From Beroe forskalii (lineage: Eukaryota > Ctenophora > Nuda > Beroida > Beroidae), in assembly GCA_011033025.1 (NCBI GenBank), contig WFMF01000072.1, positions 186,001 to 250,000 on the forward strand: a DNA stretch of 64,000 bases, given 5' to 3'. How positions within the stretch are numbered: the stretch's first letter is position 1; the number at the start of each line of letters is the position of its first letter. Made by a program: the position numbers and the translations under genes. Under the pieces are notes generated by a model. It saw nothing but the letters and a program-made list of their open reading frames with translations. It did no database searches and was not told the DNA's origin. Of the stretch, positions 47,241 to 59,292 are shown piece after piece.

Positions 47241-48290
47241 TTACACACATATCATTCTGTGCTGACTCTCATTTATTTTATCATTGATATGGGAAGCTCT
47301 TTAGTAGTTAGTTCGCTGTTTAACTGTGTATGGACTTGAATGTTTTCTGATGCTATAAAATCCCTAAAAAATGAACAGTTTTTACATGTCGAAAGCATCA
47401 ATTTTTAAATTTCTTTGATCGATGAAATTTGAAGGGGGATAGGAATATCACTAATTTCATTTATCTGTAACGAGATAATAAGATATTGAATTTTTATCTG
47501 CATTATCGATCAGGTTATTTCTAGAGATTAACCGGATAACATTTAAAAGGTATTTTCTTTTTTCAATCCTTAATCGTTAAGAATTAGTATTCATTTATTT
47601 AACAGGGTTGACCATTTTTTCCTGGCAATGGAAAATTTCCAAATTTCGATGTATCCCATGTCATGAATGGTATTGCTGAATGAATGGTATTGCTGAATTA
47701 ATGGGTTGCTGATTTATTAACTGGGAAGCAGTCACGTTTATGAGCTGATGAAAATTGTCAAATATTTTAAATTATTTATCCCATTCCCAATTCATTGAAT
47801 GATTTGTTCCTAAACTTAAGGGTAAATCTGTTAGTGTAATGAATACAATGTACATTGTATTTTTTTTTTATTTGAAAGGTTCAAATCATATATTGCAGTA
47901 ATATGTATACAATGTCACTTTTTAAAATTTCCTACTTATTAAAGCAACATATAACTTGGGGAACACAACACAGCCGAGCCATAATAACAGTGTTCCCCTC
48001 AAATAAAAACAATCAACTTATATTTGTATAGATAAATATAAGAGCCGCAAGATAAATAAATAGATATTTAGGTGCCCATAAAAAGCTATAAGTAAACAAA
48101 TACTAAAACTCAATTATTAAATAACAAATGAAGTAAACCCTGAGTCAGGATTCGGTTAAAATTGGGTTAAAAGTTTGGTCGAAAATTGGTTAAAATTTCA
48201 AAGATCTATCTAACTAAAAAAGAATTTAAAATATTTATAAGAGAAAAATAGAGATAGTCTGTGCAAAAATTATTTACAAAGGTTTTAGTG
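47241..48290. other. AT-rich spacer, nothing recognised
   Basis: No open frame above 60 codons, no repeat array apart from short T and ATGGTATTGCTGAAT duplications (about 47665-47700). Confidence 0.4.
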
Positions 48291-48354
48291 TTGGAATGTG
48301 TTCTAATGGGTCCCATGAAGGTCTCCAAAAGTGTTAAGGTTCTACCCTTGAGGA

Positions 48355-51300
48355 AATTTCAGGAGGGCCACGCCCTTTTTTGACAGTGGGAAATTTTGGT
48401 GAAAAATCGAAAATCCAAGTTTACATTCATATAAGTCATGTGGGTACTCTAAACCTATGTTTTCTGGGACGGGGAATCGATTCCAAGCATAATCTAAGCG
48501 CTATCGATCTTTCTTGAAACATTTTCGACCACGCCCATTTTTTGCGTATGGAATTTTTGAGGCCAAAATGCCATTTCTCAATGATTCTCAATATATGGCT
48601 TTTGGGTACTCTAAACCTATGTTTTTTGGGACGGGGAATCGATTCCAAGCATTATCTAAGCACTATCGACCTTTCTTGACCCATTCCTGACCACGCCCAC
48701 TTTTTGCATAAATGAGGTTCTTGAGGTTGAAATGTCATTTCTCGATGATTCACAATATATGGTATGTGGGTACTCTAAACCTATGTTTTCTGGGACGGGG
48801 AATCGATTCCAAGCATTATCTAAGCGCTATTGACATTTCTTGACCCATTTCTTACCACGCCCACTTTATGCGTACATGGAATTCTTGAGGCCAAAATGTC
48901 ATAATTTTTCGATAATTTACAATATATGGCTTGTGGGTGCTCTAATCCTATGTTTTTTGGATGGAGAATCGATCCTTCATACATGATATAAGAGCTATTA
49001 ACAATTCATGCCCAATTTCTGACAACGCCCAGCCATTTTCGATAATTCGACTTTTTAAATGTCATGCAATCTTTTTACTTACTCCTTTCTATCTGGAATC
49101 TGGATGCTAACAGTTCCACTGTTTTCTCCGTTAACTCGAGCGCTGCTGTTGAACTTTTAAAGTTTGAAGAAGCAAGTCTGGACCATCCTAGTCATTGGCC
49201 TTCTTCACTGACCTCATAGAACAATGCCATTTCCATATTTTCATCAAGGCAATTCTGGCGAAACTCTGATCCGGATTCCGCAAACAGTCTGACCGAGTGA
49301 ATGGGTAAGCAAAGGACTCAGTGGGAGTTAGACCAAAATGGTCAGTGAATCTTAATCAAGTAATTTGGTTGCACCAACCTCCCTTCCCGCCCCAATTTTT
49401 TGCCGACTGAGAATCCATCTAGCTTTCATCTACTCAAAGGCTTAAAGGTATGGGCCAGAGATATGTGTAGACTACACGACCATGTAGTCGACCATGTATC
49501 TAAGGTACATGGTCTGACTATGCCTTTGGTCAGTCGTGAATTTCCGACTAAACTGAAGTACTGACTTCCTTAGGTATGGTCGAGTGGTCGACCATACCTA
49601 AGTACCTCGTTAAATTCGAATTTCGGAAGGCCACGAATGAAAAATCCTAGACAGTTTGTATGGCTTAGTTTGACTTAGGTACATGAAACCAGGGTGGAAT
49701 CTGGTTCGTCAACAAACTCAAGTTCCCGACTGTGGAATTGAAGTCGAGGTAACTGCATGTAACTTAAACTGTTGCAAGGTACTTCCTATCATTTTATGAG
49801 TACTTTACTCATCATATATACAGACCAAGCTGTCTCTTCAGGCGGAAGGATGTGATTTTGTAGTCTATGGATGTCTGCTTAACTTTAACTGCAAGGTGGC
49901 ACGAAGTTATAGAAGGTGAAGTTGGAGTGTCTCTTTGAATGAGTCACTGATGTTTGTGGTCCAGCTGAGTCATGTGTGTTCTAGTAAGTAGAGGTTCACT
50001 ACAAGTCACGATTCAGCCATGACGTCAGTCTAGCTGGCGATCCTTCTTTTTTAAATAGAAATCAGGCCAATGTAAAGGATGGTAAGATGGTCTAAGTACA
50101 TCCGACAGTGGCAGTTGACAATTGAGGATCCAAGATGGGCTTCCAGATAGATGGAAGCATAGTTATGGGTAAGGAGGATGTAGAGAGTAGATATGTTAGA
50201 AGTATCAGGTCCAGGACTTGTATCAGTGTATTATCTGATGGATTAGCTCAGCATGCAGGATGAGTATTCGATTCCAATACTGGTGTTTACTCTCACCAGA
50301 TGATCATTTCTCTGATGATGCTGACACAGGGTTCACTCTCGTGTGAAGATTTCAGGACAGAACAACTATAGTATGAGTATTAAGAAGACATCTCATACAA
50401 AAGAAGGGGTCAGAAAATTTCTGACAGCCTCTTCTTTTGTATGTGGGATGTCTTCTTTGAATACTATAATATTTCGACCATTTCTGAGAAATGGGTCAGA
50501 AATGGTCGTCAGAGCTGGGATAGTGGGATGGCGATTGGATCGAAATAATCATCGCCATAATATGTCTCTCGAATCATAATCAGAAAATAATATTTCGCCG
50601 GTTTCGGCCTAAATATATTCTATATGCACAATAATTGAATAATGGGCGTGACCTGGAATCGGCTTGGAAATGTTCATGGAAGTAAATAATGAATATGAAA
50701 TAGATTGCCCGCCTCACTGCCTCAGGAAAGTTTGGTTTCCGTTCAGATCACCCACATGTCTTAAGATCAAACCACATGCCTTTTACAACGAGAAATGGCA
50801 TTTTGGCCTCAAGAATTCCATGTACTCAAAGAGTGAGCGTGATCAGAAATGGCCAAGAAAGGTCAATAGCGCTTAGATAATGCTCGGAATCGATTCCCCG
50901 TCCCAGAAAACATGGGTTTAGAGTACCCACAAGCCATATATTGTGAATTATCGAGAAATTACATTTTGGCCTCACAACTTCCATACACAAAAAAGTGGGT
51001 GTGGTCAGAAATGGGTCAAGAAAGGTCGATAGCACTTAGATTATGCTGGGAATCGATTCCCCATGCCAGAAAACATGAGTTTAGAGTACCCACATGCCAT
51101 ACATTGTGAATCATCGAGAAATGACATTTTGGCCTCAAGAACTTCATGTACGCAAAAAGTGGGCGTGGTCAGAAATGGGCCAAGAAAGGCCGACAGCGCT
51201 TACATAATGCTTGGAATCGATTCCCCGTCCCAGAAAACATAGGTTTAGAGTACCCACAAGCCATATATTGAGAATCATTGAGAAATCGCATTTTGGCCTC

Positions 51301-51360
51301 AAAAATTCCATACGCAAAAAATGGGCGTGGTCGGAAATGGGTCAAAAAAGATCGATAGCT
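48355..51360. mobile_element. Foldback element: inverted arms each built of tandem about 165 bp units
   Basis: The left arm (about 48355-49030) carries four units containing GGGTACTCTAAACCTATGTT, GGGACGGGGAATCGATTCCA and GACCACGCCCACTTTTTGC. The right arm (about 50760-51360) carries four units in reverse complement. Tandem-unit inverted arms around a unique 1.7 kb core recall FB-type foldback elements. No coding sequence in the core. Core hairpins: GACCATGTA/TACATGGTC (about 49481-49507), TAGGTATGGTCGA/TCGACCATACCTA (about 49572-49601), and a long one at 50367-50469. Confidence 0.78.
50367..50469 (+). repeat. Long imperfect hairpin, about 40 bp arms
   Basis: TATAGTATGAGTATTAAGAA then GACATCTCATACAAAAGAAG (50367-50406) pairs with CTTCTTTTGTATGTGGGATG then TCTTCTTTGAATACTATAA (50430-50469). 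Mismatches are scattered; the apical palindrome GTCAGAAAATTTCTGAC is inside. A second hairpin, CGACCATTTCTGA/TCAGAAATGGTCG, follows at about 50476. Confidence 0.75.
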
Positions 51361-51675
51361 TATTGAGGCAGAATACAGCCCTAGGTCATGTCTTCTGAGA
51401 TGATATAAAATAAATAGGTCCTATTGGGCTACTATGAATAAAAAAGTAATGAGAAATGTGGTGTCACAGGTCAGTCGACAAATGATCAATCAGTTACCTT
51501 AAAGCAGCAGCATTTTTTTTGGACTCGAACTAGAAAACCTAAGAAGTTCTTACCTTATCACCTTGGACCCTTTAAAGTTAAAATTCTGTATCACTTACGT
51601 CGCGGGAGCTGTCATTCCTGACCTATCGAATTATCTCATAGCATAATGCTCAATATGACACAGTAAAATTAATGT

Positions 51676-54600
51676 TCAATCCGGCCAGCCATTTTGGGCT
51701 TCCCACAGGAATTTGGTAATCTGTCCCTTGAATGTCGAGATGGCAGGAACTTGCCTAATGGTATATGGAATCTTGTTCCATATTTCCATTGTTCTCCAGA
51801 AGAATGATTTTTTAAAACCCTCCGACACTTTTTTAATAGTACACTTAATCCTGGTTTTATCATCCTTATTAATAACAGCAGAATTTTTCCGTGTATACCG
51901 TAGCTCATCAGGGTTTAGGAGTTCAAATTCAGCTGGGAGGTTAATGATGACAAGATTATTGATAATTTTATAAAATAGGCAGAGATCATTAAGATAGAAT
52001 TTCATCTTAATAGGTAATATAGACAGTTCTCTCTGTTTTTCAAAATACTCACTATCAGTATAATGATTAAACCTCTCACCAAGAATCCATTTTATAGCCT
52101 GTTTTTGAATGCCATCAAAAGGTGCTATTTGATTGTTACTTAAAGGACGCCATAGAATGGAGCAATGTTCAAAAATTGAACGAACAATACTTAGGTAGAA
52201 TACTCTCTTTTGTTTTCTATCCAATGTAAAATGGCATGTACGCATTAACAACCCTAGTTTAGACCGGGCGTTAGCAACAAGCTTATCACAGTGATCCTTC
52301 CATGAGAGTTTCCCATTAACATATACTCCCAGATCCTTCTGAGAGTCGACATAATCAATAAAAAACACGACCGAGTTTATAATTAAATACTGTACATGGG
52401 AGATTATGTAGGATATTGATTTTGTTTGTGACTGATAGGGCTTTACATTTTGAAGGGTGGAATTTCATCTTGTTTTTGGTGGCCCAAGCCTGGAGGTTAT
52501 CTATATCAGTCTGGAGAGCAAAATGATCATCCGATGTGATGATTTCCTCCATATTTTAGTGTCGTCAGCGTACAAAACAATTTGGGTTCCCTCAGAGATA
52601 CAGGAAAACATGTCGTTAATAAATAATACAAATAGGAGCGGGCCGAGGATGGAACCCTGCGGCACACCTGAATCTACACTGGAGGGGTCGATGTGGCTCC
52701 TCCTATGACCACTTGCTGCAGTCGACCTTCCAGATAAGACTTGATGAACCTAAGCATAAGCCCATCGATATTAAATTCATACTTCAGTTTATGTAGGATG
52801 ATGTCATGAGACACACTGTCAAAGGCTTTCGCAAAGTCGAAGTAAATTATATTAGCAGTAGTCCCTTTATTGATATTAAGACTAAGGTCATGTATAAAAG
52901 GGACCATCTGTGTTGTACATGACTTAGAATTGACAAAAGAAATTGGTCTATAATTACCGACACAGCCCTTATCTTCTTTTTTATGCACTGGCACAACGGA
53001 AGCAAGTTTCCAGTCGTTTGGAATAATTCCTGAGACGAAGGATATATTAAAAAGCAGCGTAAGTGGTTTGGCTATACTAGAAGCACAGTTTTTAAGAACC
53101 ATACCATGGATACCATCAGGGCCGGCGGCTTTATTCGGGTTGACATTTTTCAATAGTAACATGACATCCAACACATGGAATTCTAGGTCTAGAAAACTTC
53201 TATTGGCACTCATATCAATGTCAATATCGTATTTGCTTTTATCAGAGAACTGGTCACAGAAGAAGGCATTAAATAAGTCGGCTTGATCAGAAGGTTTCGT
53301 GCGATACTTACCTTTGTAGTGTACAGTTTCAGGTATTCTTGTTGACTTAGTTTTGGATTTGACATGCCTCCAAAATTTCTTCGAGACGAGGGCTGGGTCG
53401 GTATCATCTTCTACACTTAATCTCATTTTCTCGTCCATAACTTTCTTAAAATCACTTCTTAGTTGTCGAAATTTTTTGTGATCCTCCTCTGTACCAGCTG
53501 AGGAATTTGCTTTGGCCCTCCACTTTTCCTTTTCTCGAAGTACCTTTGCACAGTCCGAGTCAAACCATGGTGGTTGAAATTGATATTTGATAGACTTTTT
53601 AGGAATATATTTGTCACATAGCTTACTCAGGACTGTTTTGAAAATTTCCCAGGATTCGCATGGGTCGTGACTGCCAATAATTCTATCCCAGTCTAATTTC
53701 TTCATATCATAATTTAGATTTTTCCAGTCAGCTTTATGATAATTATACATTGATCTCTTTGGAAATTTTTTATGTGCTATATTAACTTTTAGCGAGAATT
53801 TAATTCCAAAATGATCTGATGAGCAGGCCTCTTTATAACCCATTACACTAACATCTTCAATCAACTCTGGAACATTGGTGAATAGTAAATCAAGCATATT
53901 CCCGTTTTTATGAGTCGGTTTAGTTATCAGTTGAGAGTGGTTGAGATCAAGCATAAATAAATTGACAAACTTTTTATGCAGCTCAACGGAGGTGCTTTCG
54001 TCAGGCCACGAAATTTCAGGGAAATTTAGGTCCCCGATGAGGATATGTTTGTCTAATTTTTTCTTAGCAGCCAGAGTGGTGAGATATGTTTTAACAGATT
54101 CAAAATTTTCAAGCCCAAGGTTACCAACACGATAGAATGTTGAGAGATTTAACCTTTTACCTGTTGGCAGTTTGAAATTCAATGTTAAAATTTCAGCTAA
54201 TGCTTTCACCGAACTAACTCTGGTACTTTCTAAGGCTATGTCAAGTCGATGCGCTATTAAAACACCACCACCAAACCTACGGTATTTTTTAGGGTTGCTT
54301 GGATCCCAGGGATGTGTTTCACCGGACCTGTCGGCTCTATAAATTTTATAAGAATCAGGAGGAAAAATTTCGTTGTCTAGAATAGATTTCTTTAGCCAGG
54401 TTTCATTTAGAATGATAATATCAGGTTTTTCAGTGAAAATAAAGCCATGAAGTTCGTGGACTTTTTTCATATTCAATGGAGGGGAGTCAGACTTAAGGTG
54501 ATTTGGGTTTACAAAGCCTTGGACATTATTGTAGAAAACTTTAAGTGGTCTGAACGTTGCACTAATTGGGCCTGGGTTGACTATACTGGGTGTGGTTATT

Positions 54601-54710
54601 ACAATTAACAAAAGGTTGATAGACATGAGGTAAAACATACTAGTTTTACTGTCGCGCAAAAACAGTGTATAAAATAGTGTATAACAATGTATAGTGTAGT
54701 GTATGTACAA
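51676..54710 (-). mobile_element. Non-LTR retrotransposon, endonuclease plus reverse transcriptase, frameshifted
   Basis: Jockey/CR1-type ORF2 on the minus strand. The segment 54710-52674 has the AP endonuclease: NNVQGFVNPNHLKS near the start, PDIIILNETWL, GGGVLIAH, ILIGDLNFPEISWP and SSDHFGI. It continues into reverse transcriptase: NPNKAAGPDGIHGMVLKNCA, PVHKKEDKGCVGNYRPIS and FDFAKAFDSVSH. About 60 residues expected between NYRPIS and the SKSCTTQ motif are missing, an internal deletion. The frame then breaks; VPQGSILGPLLFVLFINDM and the catalytic YADD are in another frame (about 52550-52670), with two more blocks at 52552-52355 and 52368-51676 (thumb and C-terminus). Non-functional, but the frames are otherwise well preserved. 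Confidence 0.92.
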
Positions 54711-56084
54711 ATGTATAGTGTATACAATGTTGTACCAAGTTTATATGAAATTGAAAGGTATGTTCCCAATAACTCGGATAAGGATGTGATGATCTGATTC
54801 GGACGTGTACATTGTGATGTACAAATGACTTAATCAGATAATTATGTCTACATTATACCTACACCTGAATCATATCAATATGAGATTTGTAAGGTCATTT
54901 GCCAATGGATTCCCAGAGAGATATACATATGAAATGACCTTGCATAGTTGCGTTGTGTCGTTGTCTATGAATGCACGTATTTTGGTTCATATTATGTTGT
55001 CATTTGTAACACAGAGATATGGACGGATCAAACCACAGCACTTCTGTACTGTGGTTTATAGATAAGAATACATAGGTAGGTACTAACATAGGTTACACAT
55101 CATAGTTGCAGTCAGTTTTTGTATGCTTCATAAGTCGTGATATTTACTCACACCCCAGAATTGCAGTAATCTGACCAACCTTCGTCAGTGAGAAAAGTTT
55201 TTGTTTTATTTTAGAAAAGTAAAACTGCTACTGCTAGTACAGAAGATCATGCTGTGGTATGCATGTGAGTGGTTCTACTAGAGTACTAGATTTTACTGTC
55301 ATATTCTTAGTTAAAAGTTTAAGTCATAGGTTGAAGAATGTCATGTATGGGGTGGCATGCCAATACCATACATCATACCATTGGTATGGCTATGAGTAGT
55401 AAATTGTACTGTCTTTTGATGTGCCTCTAGGCAATGACTCTTATACAAGTTGTATGGAGCACATTTTACTTTGAGTTTTTGAGCATGCGTTGTTGTTTTA
55501 GTTTAGCTGCGGATCGAAGATGTAATTTTCTTCAGTAAACTACGGTTTTGTATCGCTACTGTGACTGTGTTATTTTGTTGTGACGGAGTTACTGTGTCGT
55601 GACTGCATTACTTTGACACTGTGTCGTAAGGGTGTTAATTTGTCGTGACGGCGTTAAACTCATGATCATACATTTGATTTTTTCTAAAAATTTCCTCCCA
55701 TCTCTTCTCAGTTCTCTTTCCTGTGCATTTTAACCAAATTAAATGGAAAATATCTCCCCAGGTAGCGGGTTGATGTCAGACACATTCACTAACTTATTGT
55801 CGAGGGTTCTGAAGAGAACCAGATCCGTATTCCCCGGTGCCTGCAGACAATGACGATCCAGAGTTTGCTGATCGTAGACAGCATCAACCATTGGGGTGAT
55901 TATCAATTTCAAGTGTTTAGACCATAACCCGATTGAAGAGAATCTGTGCAGTACCGGCTATTTTATTTTATTATTTCCAGTCCGATGATTGAGAATCTCT
56001 TAGACTAGAGTATAAAATGAAGATATTCATTTTAAAATTTAAACTTATGGTGGTCATGACAATTAACAGAAATCTCTAATTTCA
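54711..56084. other. Spacer upstream of the unrecognised gene
   Basis: Contains TATAGTGTAGTGTA and TATACAATG runs (54660-54730), a GTGACGGAGTTACTGTGTCG-type repeat (55560-55660) and one exon-like stretch after CCCCAG at 55762 (MSDTFTNLLSRVLKRTRS, possible donor at 55831). I cannot link that stretch in phase to the next exon, so it stays tentative. Confidence 0.4.
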
Positions 56085-57395
56085 GGACAGCGGGAGGATT
56101 TGATGAGACTTCAACCCTGATTTCAAGCCCTGACTCGGAGTACACTCCATCCTCGACCAGCCAACAGAATCATGATCAAAGGACATTTCCCATTCCCAAT
56201 ACGTCTTACGCTCACAGAAGTATCAGCAAGAAAACTCAGATCAGTGTATCAGCAAGTCAGCAGAAACTGAAAGCATGAATCACCATCTAATTGCTATGAG
56301 AATCAGTAAATCAACGGATCAGTTCCTCACTTCCAGTATCAGTAACGAACATTTGCCTGTCGATCCTCCATATCACGGCAACCAGTGTCACTGTCACCCT
56401 TCAGCAGTATTCACACAGGAATCTCTCAATCATCTCACTCTCAGCATCGGCCTGTGCTTGAACTTGAAGTCGACAACTTCAAGTGCTGCAGAACTATGAA
56501 AATGAAGAGTAAAACTTCGTCGACTTCAACTTTAAATAGTTGGAATGGTGACGAATCAGTGGATGACGAATCTGATGGGGAGGGCAGCATCCCTGATGAT
56601 ACTGATAACAGATGTTCACCAGCATTGCAGATTAAAGCAGCTGATTCAGAGCTGACTTTATCAGAAAATCAGCAGGCTGACAACTTATTGCAAGTGAATG
56701 GTGTTTCTGATAACATGCAAGTGACTGATGTTTCTGAAAACATGGTAGTGACTGATGTTTCTGACAACATGCAATTGCAAGTTACTGATGTTTCTGGGAA
56801 CATGCAACTGCAAGTGACTGATGTTTCCCTGAACGAAGAAAATTCGTCAGATTCCGCTGGGGAAGCTACGGAGTGTCTGCAAACTGAGGAGCGTGAGGAT
56901 CTGGGTTGCGAGATTACGTTTTCCTTTGCAGATCTGCAGATGAAGACAGACTTGGAAATGGAGGATCGCGGGGAGGACAAAAAAGAAGGGGAAATGGATA
57001 GGGGGAGAGTTCAGTTGAGTTTGGCTGACTATATTCCGTTAGGAGTGAGTCAGCTGTTCCAGGCTCAGGGTTTCTTAAAGACCAAACTAAAAGGTGGGTT
57101 TGACGAAGTTTTTCAGTTAGGACTATGTTCAGTTATAAGGGGAGTTAATTTATGTGAACGATCCCCTATCAATTTTTAAATTCAATACTTCAATAATAAT
57201 TTTAGGAATTTTTATAACTAAGTACTTTTAGTTCTAGTTTTTGCCAAGATCAACGAAATGCAATTGGTTATACTTATTCGATTATTGAATATCATTTTAC
57301 TTTCAGATATCAAAACGACGATGAAAACTAAATTGCAACTTGAAGACACGGGGAAAGATAATGACGAAACAGCCGCAAGATGGTCGGTCAAATAA
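56085..57395 (+). CDS. Unrecognised acidic protein, last exons of a multi-exon gene
   Basis: Two joins look real. Exon X, open from 56346 and ending 57093 (AAA G|GTGGGT, phase 1), continues in phase into exon Y 57307-57395 (DIKTTMKTKLQLEDTGKDND, stop TAA) after TTTTCAG. Exon X encodes Ser/Thr- and Asp/Glu-rich sequence (SWNGDESVDDESDGEGSIPD). It also has about five copies of a VTDVSDNMQLQ-like repeat (56697-56830), then EITFSFADLQMKTDLEME and SLADYIPLGVSQLFQ. A further open stretch after TTTCAG at about 56085 (GGFDETSTLISSPDSEYTPS) is probably an earlier exon. I do not recognise the family; the acidic low-complexity character suggests a nuclear or scaffold protein, but that is a guess. Confidence 0.5.
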
Positions 57396-57990
57396 GCTTT
57401 ATCTGGTCCAAAGAAGTAAAGATAACACAGTACAGACTTACTTCCCGAGATCAGATAGCTAAAGTTATTATAATAAGGGGTATGTAGATTAGGAGGTGTA
57501 TTTATGGAGGTTTTAATAAGTGATAGGGTATTTTTCGGAAAATCCCCATTTTTCACACACCATGACAGTTCAAGATTACATCATTATCATATGTTAACTA
57601 GAGTAATTGTAAATGTAATGACTTGAGAATTAGAAAGATCCTCAAATTGCACACTACCAAATTTGTAATGTGTAAGAACCAAAATTTTAATCCACAAAAA
57701 ACACCTCCTGAGATATCACAGTTACACATAGGCCGATCGAATGGAATTAATTGGTCAACCGATGCACTCCATTCAATCGACTATTCGACAAATACAATCG
57801 ACTGTGACTCATTGTGGCCGTGGTGTCTTTAGATTTATAAAATTAAAAAGTTAATTAATACAAAATGAATAAGATTTTATTAGATTAGAAATGATTATCT
57901 TATTTGAATCAGTGTTCTTCTGCTTTAAAAATATCATTATCAAATTATGGATAGGTCTCCCATGTGAACAGGGCTGAGTGGGTGTGACGT
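57396..57990. repeat. Degraded dispersed repeat
   Basis: 57480-57610 (AGGAGGTGTATTTATGGAGG, ATGGAAATCCCCATTTTTC-like hairpin half, CATTATCATATGTTAACTAG) is the inverse relative of about 2890-3030. No gene recognised in the remainder. Confidence 0.5.
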
Positions 57991-58750
57991 CACCGATCAA
58001 AAATATCTTTTTTGCCATACGTTGCCTGCCTGGCCCCCTTCCCTTCGTGGGCGCTCTTGCTAAACACGTATATCCCTGTGTGGCTCGCGCGGCGCGCTTC
58101 CCCAGCACAGGGTGTCCCGTAGGGAAGCGCGCGGGCTTAGGAAGGAAATTGAAACCGCGCGCTTCTGAGGAAGTGCGCAACGCAAATTACAGGCCACAGG
58201 GGTATACGTGTTTAGCAAGCAACGCGCTTGCTAAACACGTATATCCCTGTCTGCGTTGCGCGGCGCGCTTCCCCGTAGGGAAGCGCGCGGCGCGTACACA
58301 CACCTATGCGGGCTTAGGAAGCAACGCGCATACACGTACGTACACCTATGCGGGCTTTACTTTGTCCATGTTGTACGATGTATGACCTGCTTACGCCACT
58401 CGCGATTGCCAGGCGTTGCCTGGCCCCCTGCCTCGCGCGCGCGCCCCGACTCGAAAAAATATGGGGCAGACAACGTCTGGCAAACTCGCGAAGCGGCTGG
58501 CGTCCGCGTCGCGTCATGAGAATCAGCGCCGCGCACGGCACTGATTCTTGAGAGGGTCTTTTAACGTCGAACAAGCTTTATCAGGCGTTGAAAAATATGG
58601 GGTAGACAAGACAACGTCTGGCAAGCTGGTCAATTTACATCGTATACGACCAACGACTTGTCGAACGATGTATGACCCGTTGACGCCAGTTTCGAAGCGG
58701 CAGGTGTCAGCGCCGTTCATGATTCTCGAAAGGGTCTGTCACTCTGTCAA
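57991..58750. repeat. GC-rich hairpin cluster
   Basis: Hairpin of about 23 bp arms: ACAGGGGTATACGTGTTTAG with CAAG (58195-58219) pairs with CTTGCTAAACACGTATATCC CTGT (58227-58251). The second arm is also present directly at 58049-58072. GCGCGCTTCCC-CGTA-GGGAAGCGCGC (about 58263-58289), AGAATCAG/CTGATTCT (58519-58548). Blocks beginning ACGATGTATGACC and AAAATATGGGG are each present twice. Open frames here run through Arg/Ala-rich repeat sequence and are not credible genes. Confidence 0.72.
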
Positions 58751-59292
58751 CGTCAGACAAAGTACGACAAATAAATTTGGAGAGATAATTCTGCATTTCT
58801 GATCTCACTGAATTTTTTACAGTATGTTTATTTCTAGGGTGAATTGTAAGATTTTCAAATTTTCTGTTGAGTTTTTCATTTTCAGTTCCTGTTGGGAACT
58901 CAAGGAAACATTATTCCAGTCATGTCAATCAATTATAGATATTCAAAATTTAAATCAAATATTTATGTTATTTTCTATAAATTGGAATGCTCCATAATAT
59001 GTTATCTAATTTAATATTGGAATGAACAGTTTTAGCGCTCATATTTTTGATACACAAAACTGAATTGGTTTTCTTTCATTATATCTTCGCTGCATGTTCA
59101 GTGCTTTGTAAATATGGGAAAAGCATTTTTTCATTTAAGTGACAGGCACTACATTGTTAACATGAATTCGTTTACTGATTGTATTGCAGTTATATATATT
59201 TTTATGGATACATATAATATATTTAGAAGCCCTTAGCGGTGCCCTCACAAGGGTTTTCAATCAATCAATATCTCATCTAAAGCAATCCTCAG
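58751..59292. other. Spacer before SMARCE1 HMG exon
   Basis: AT-rich. It ends with GTGCCCTCACAAGGGTTTTC and CAATCAATCAATATCTC, which look like a LINE-type 3' tail, then the acceptor AAGCAATCCTCAG at 59292. No other exon of the gene found. Confidence 0.4.

Noticed and set aside
58000..58580. Arg/Ala-rich frames in the GC-rich hairpin island
   Set aside because: Several overlapping frames on both strands, all explained by inverted repeats and high GC.
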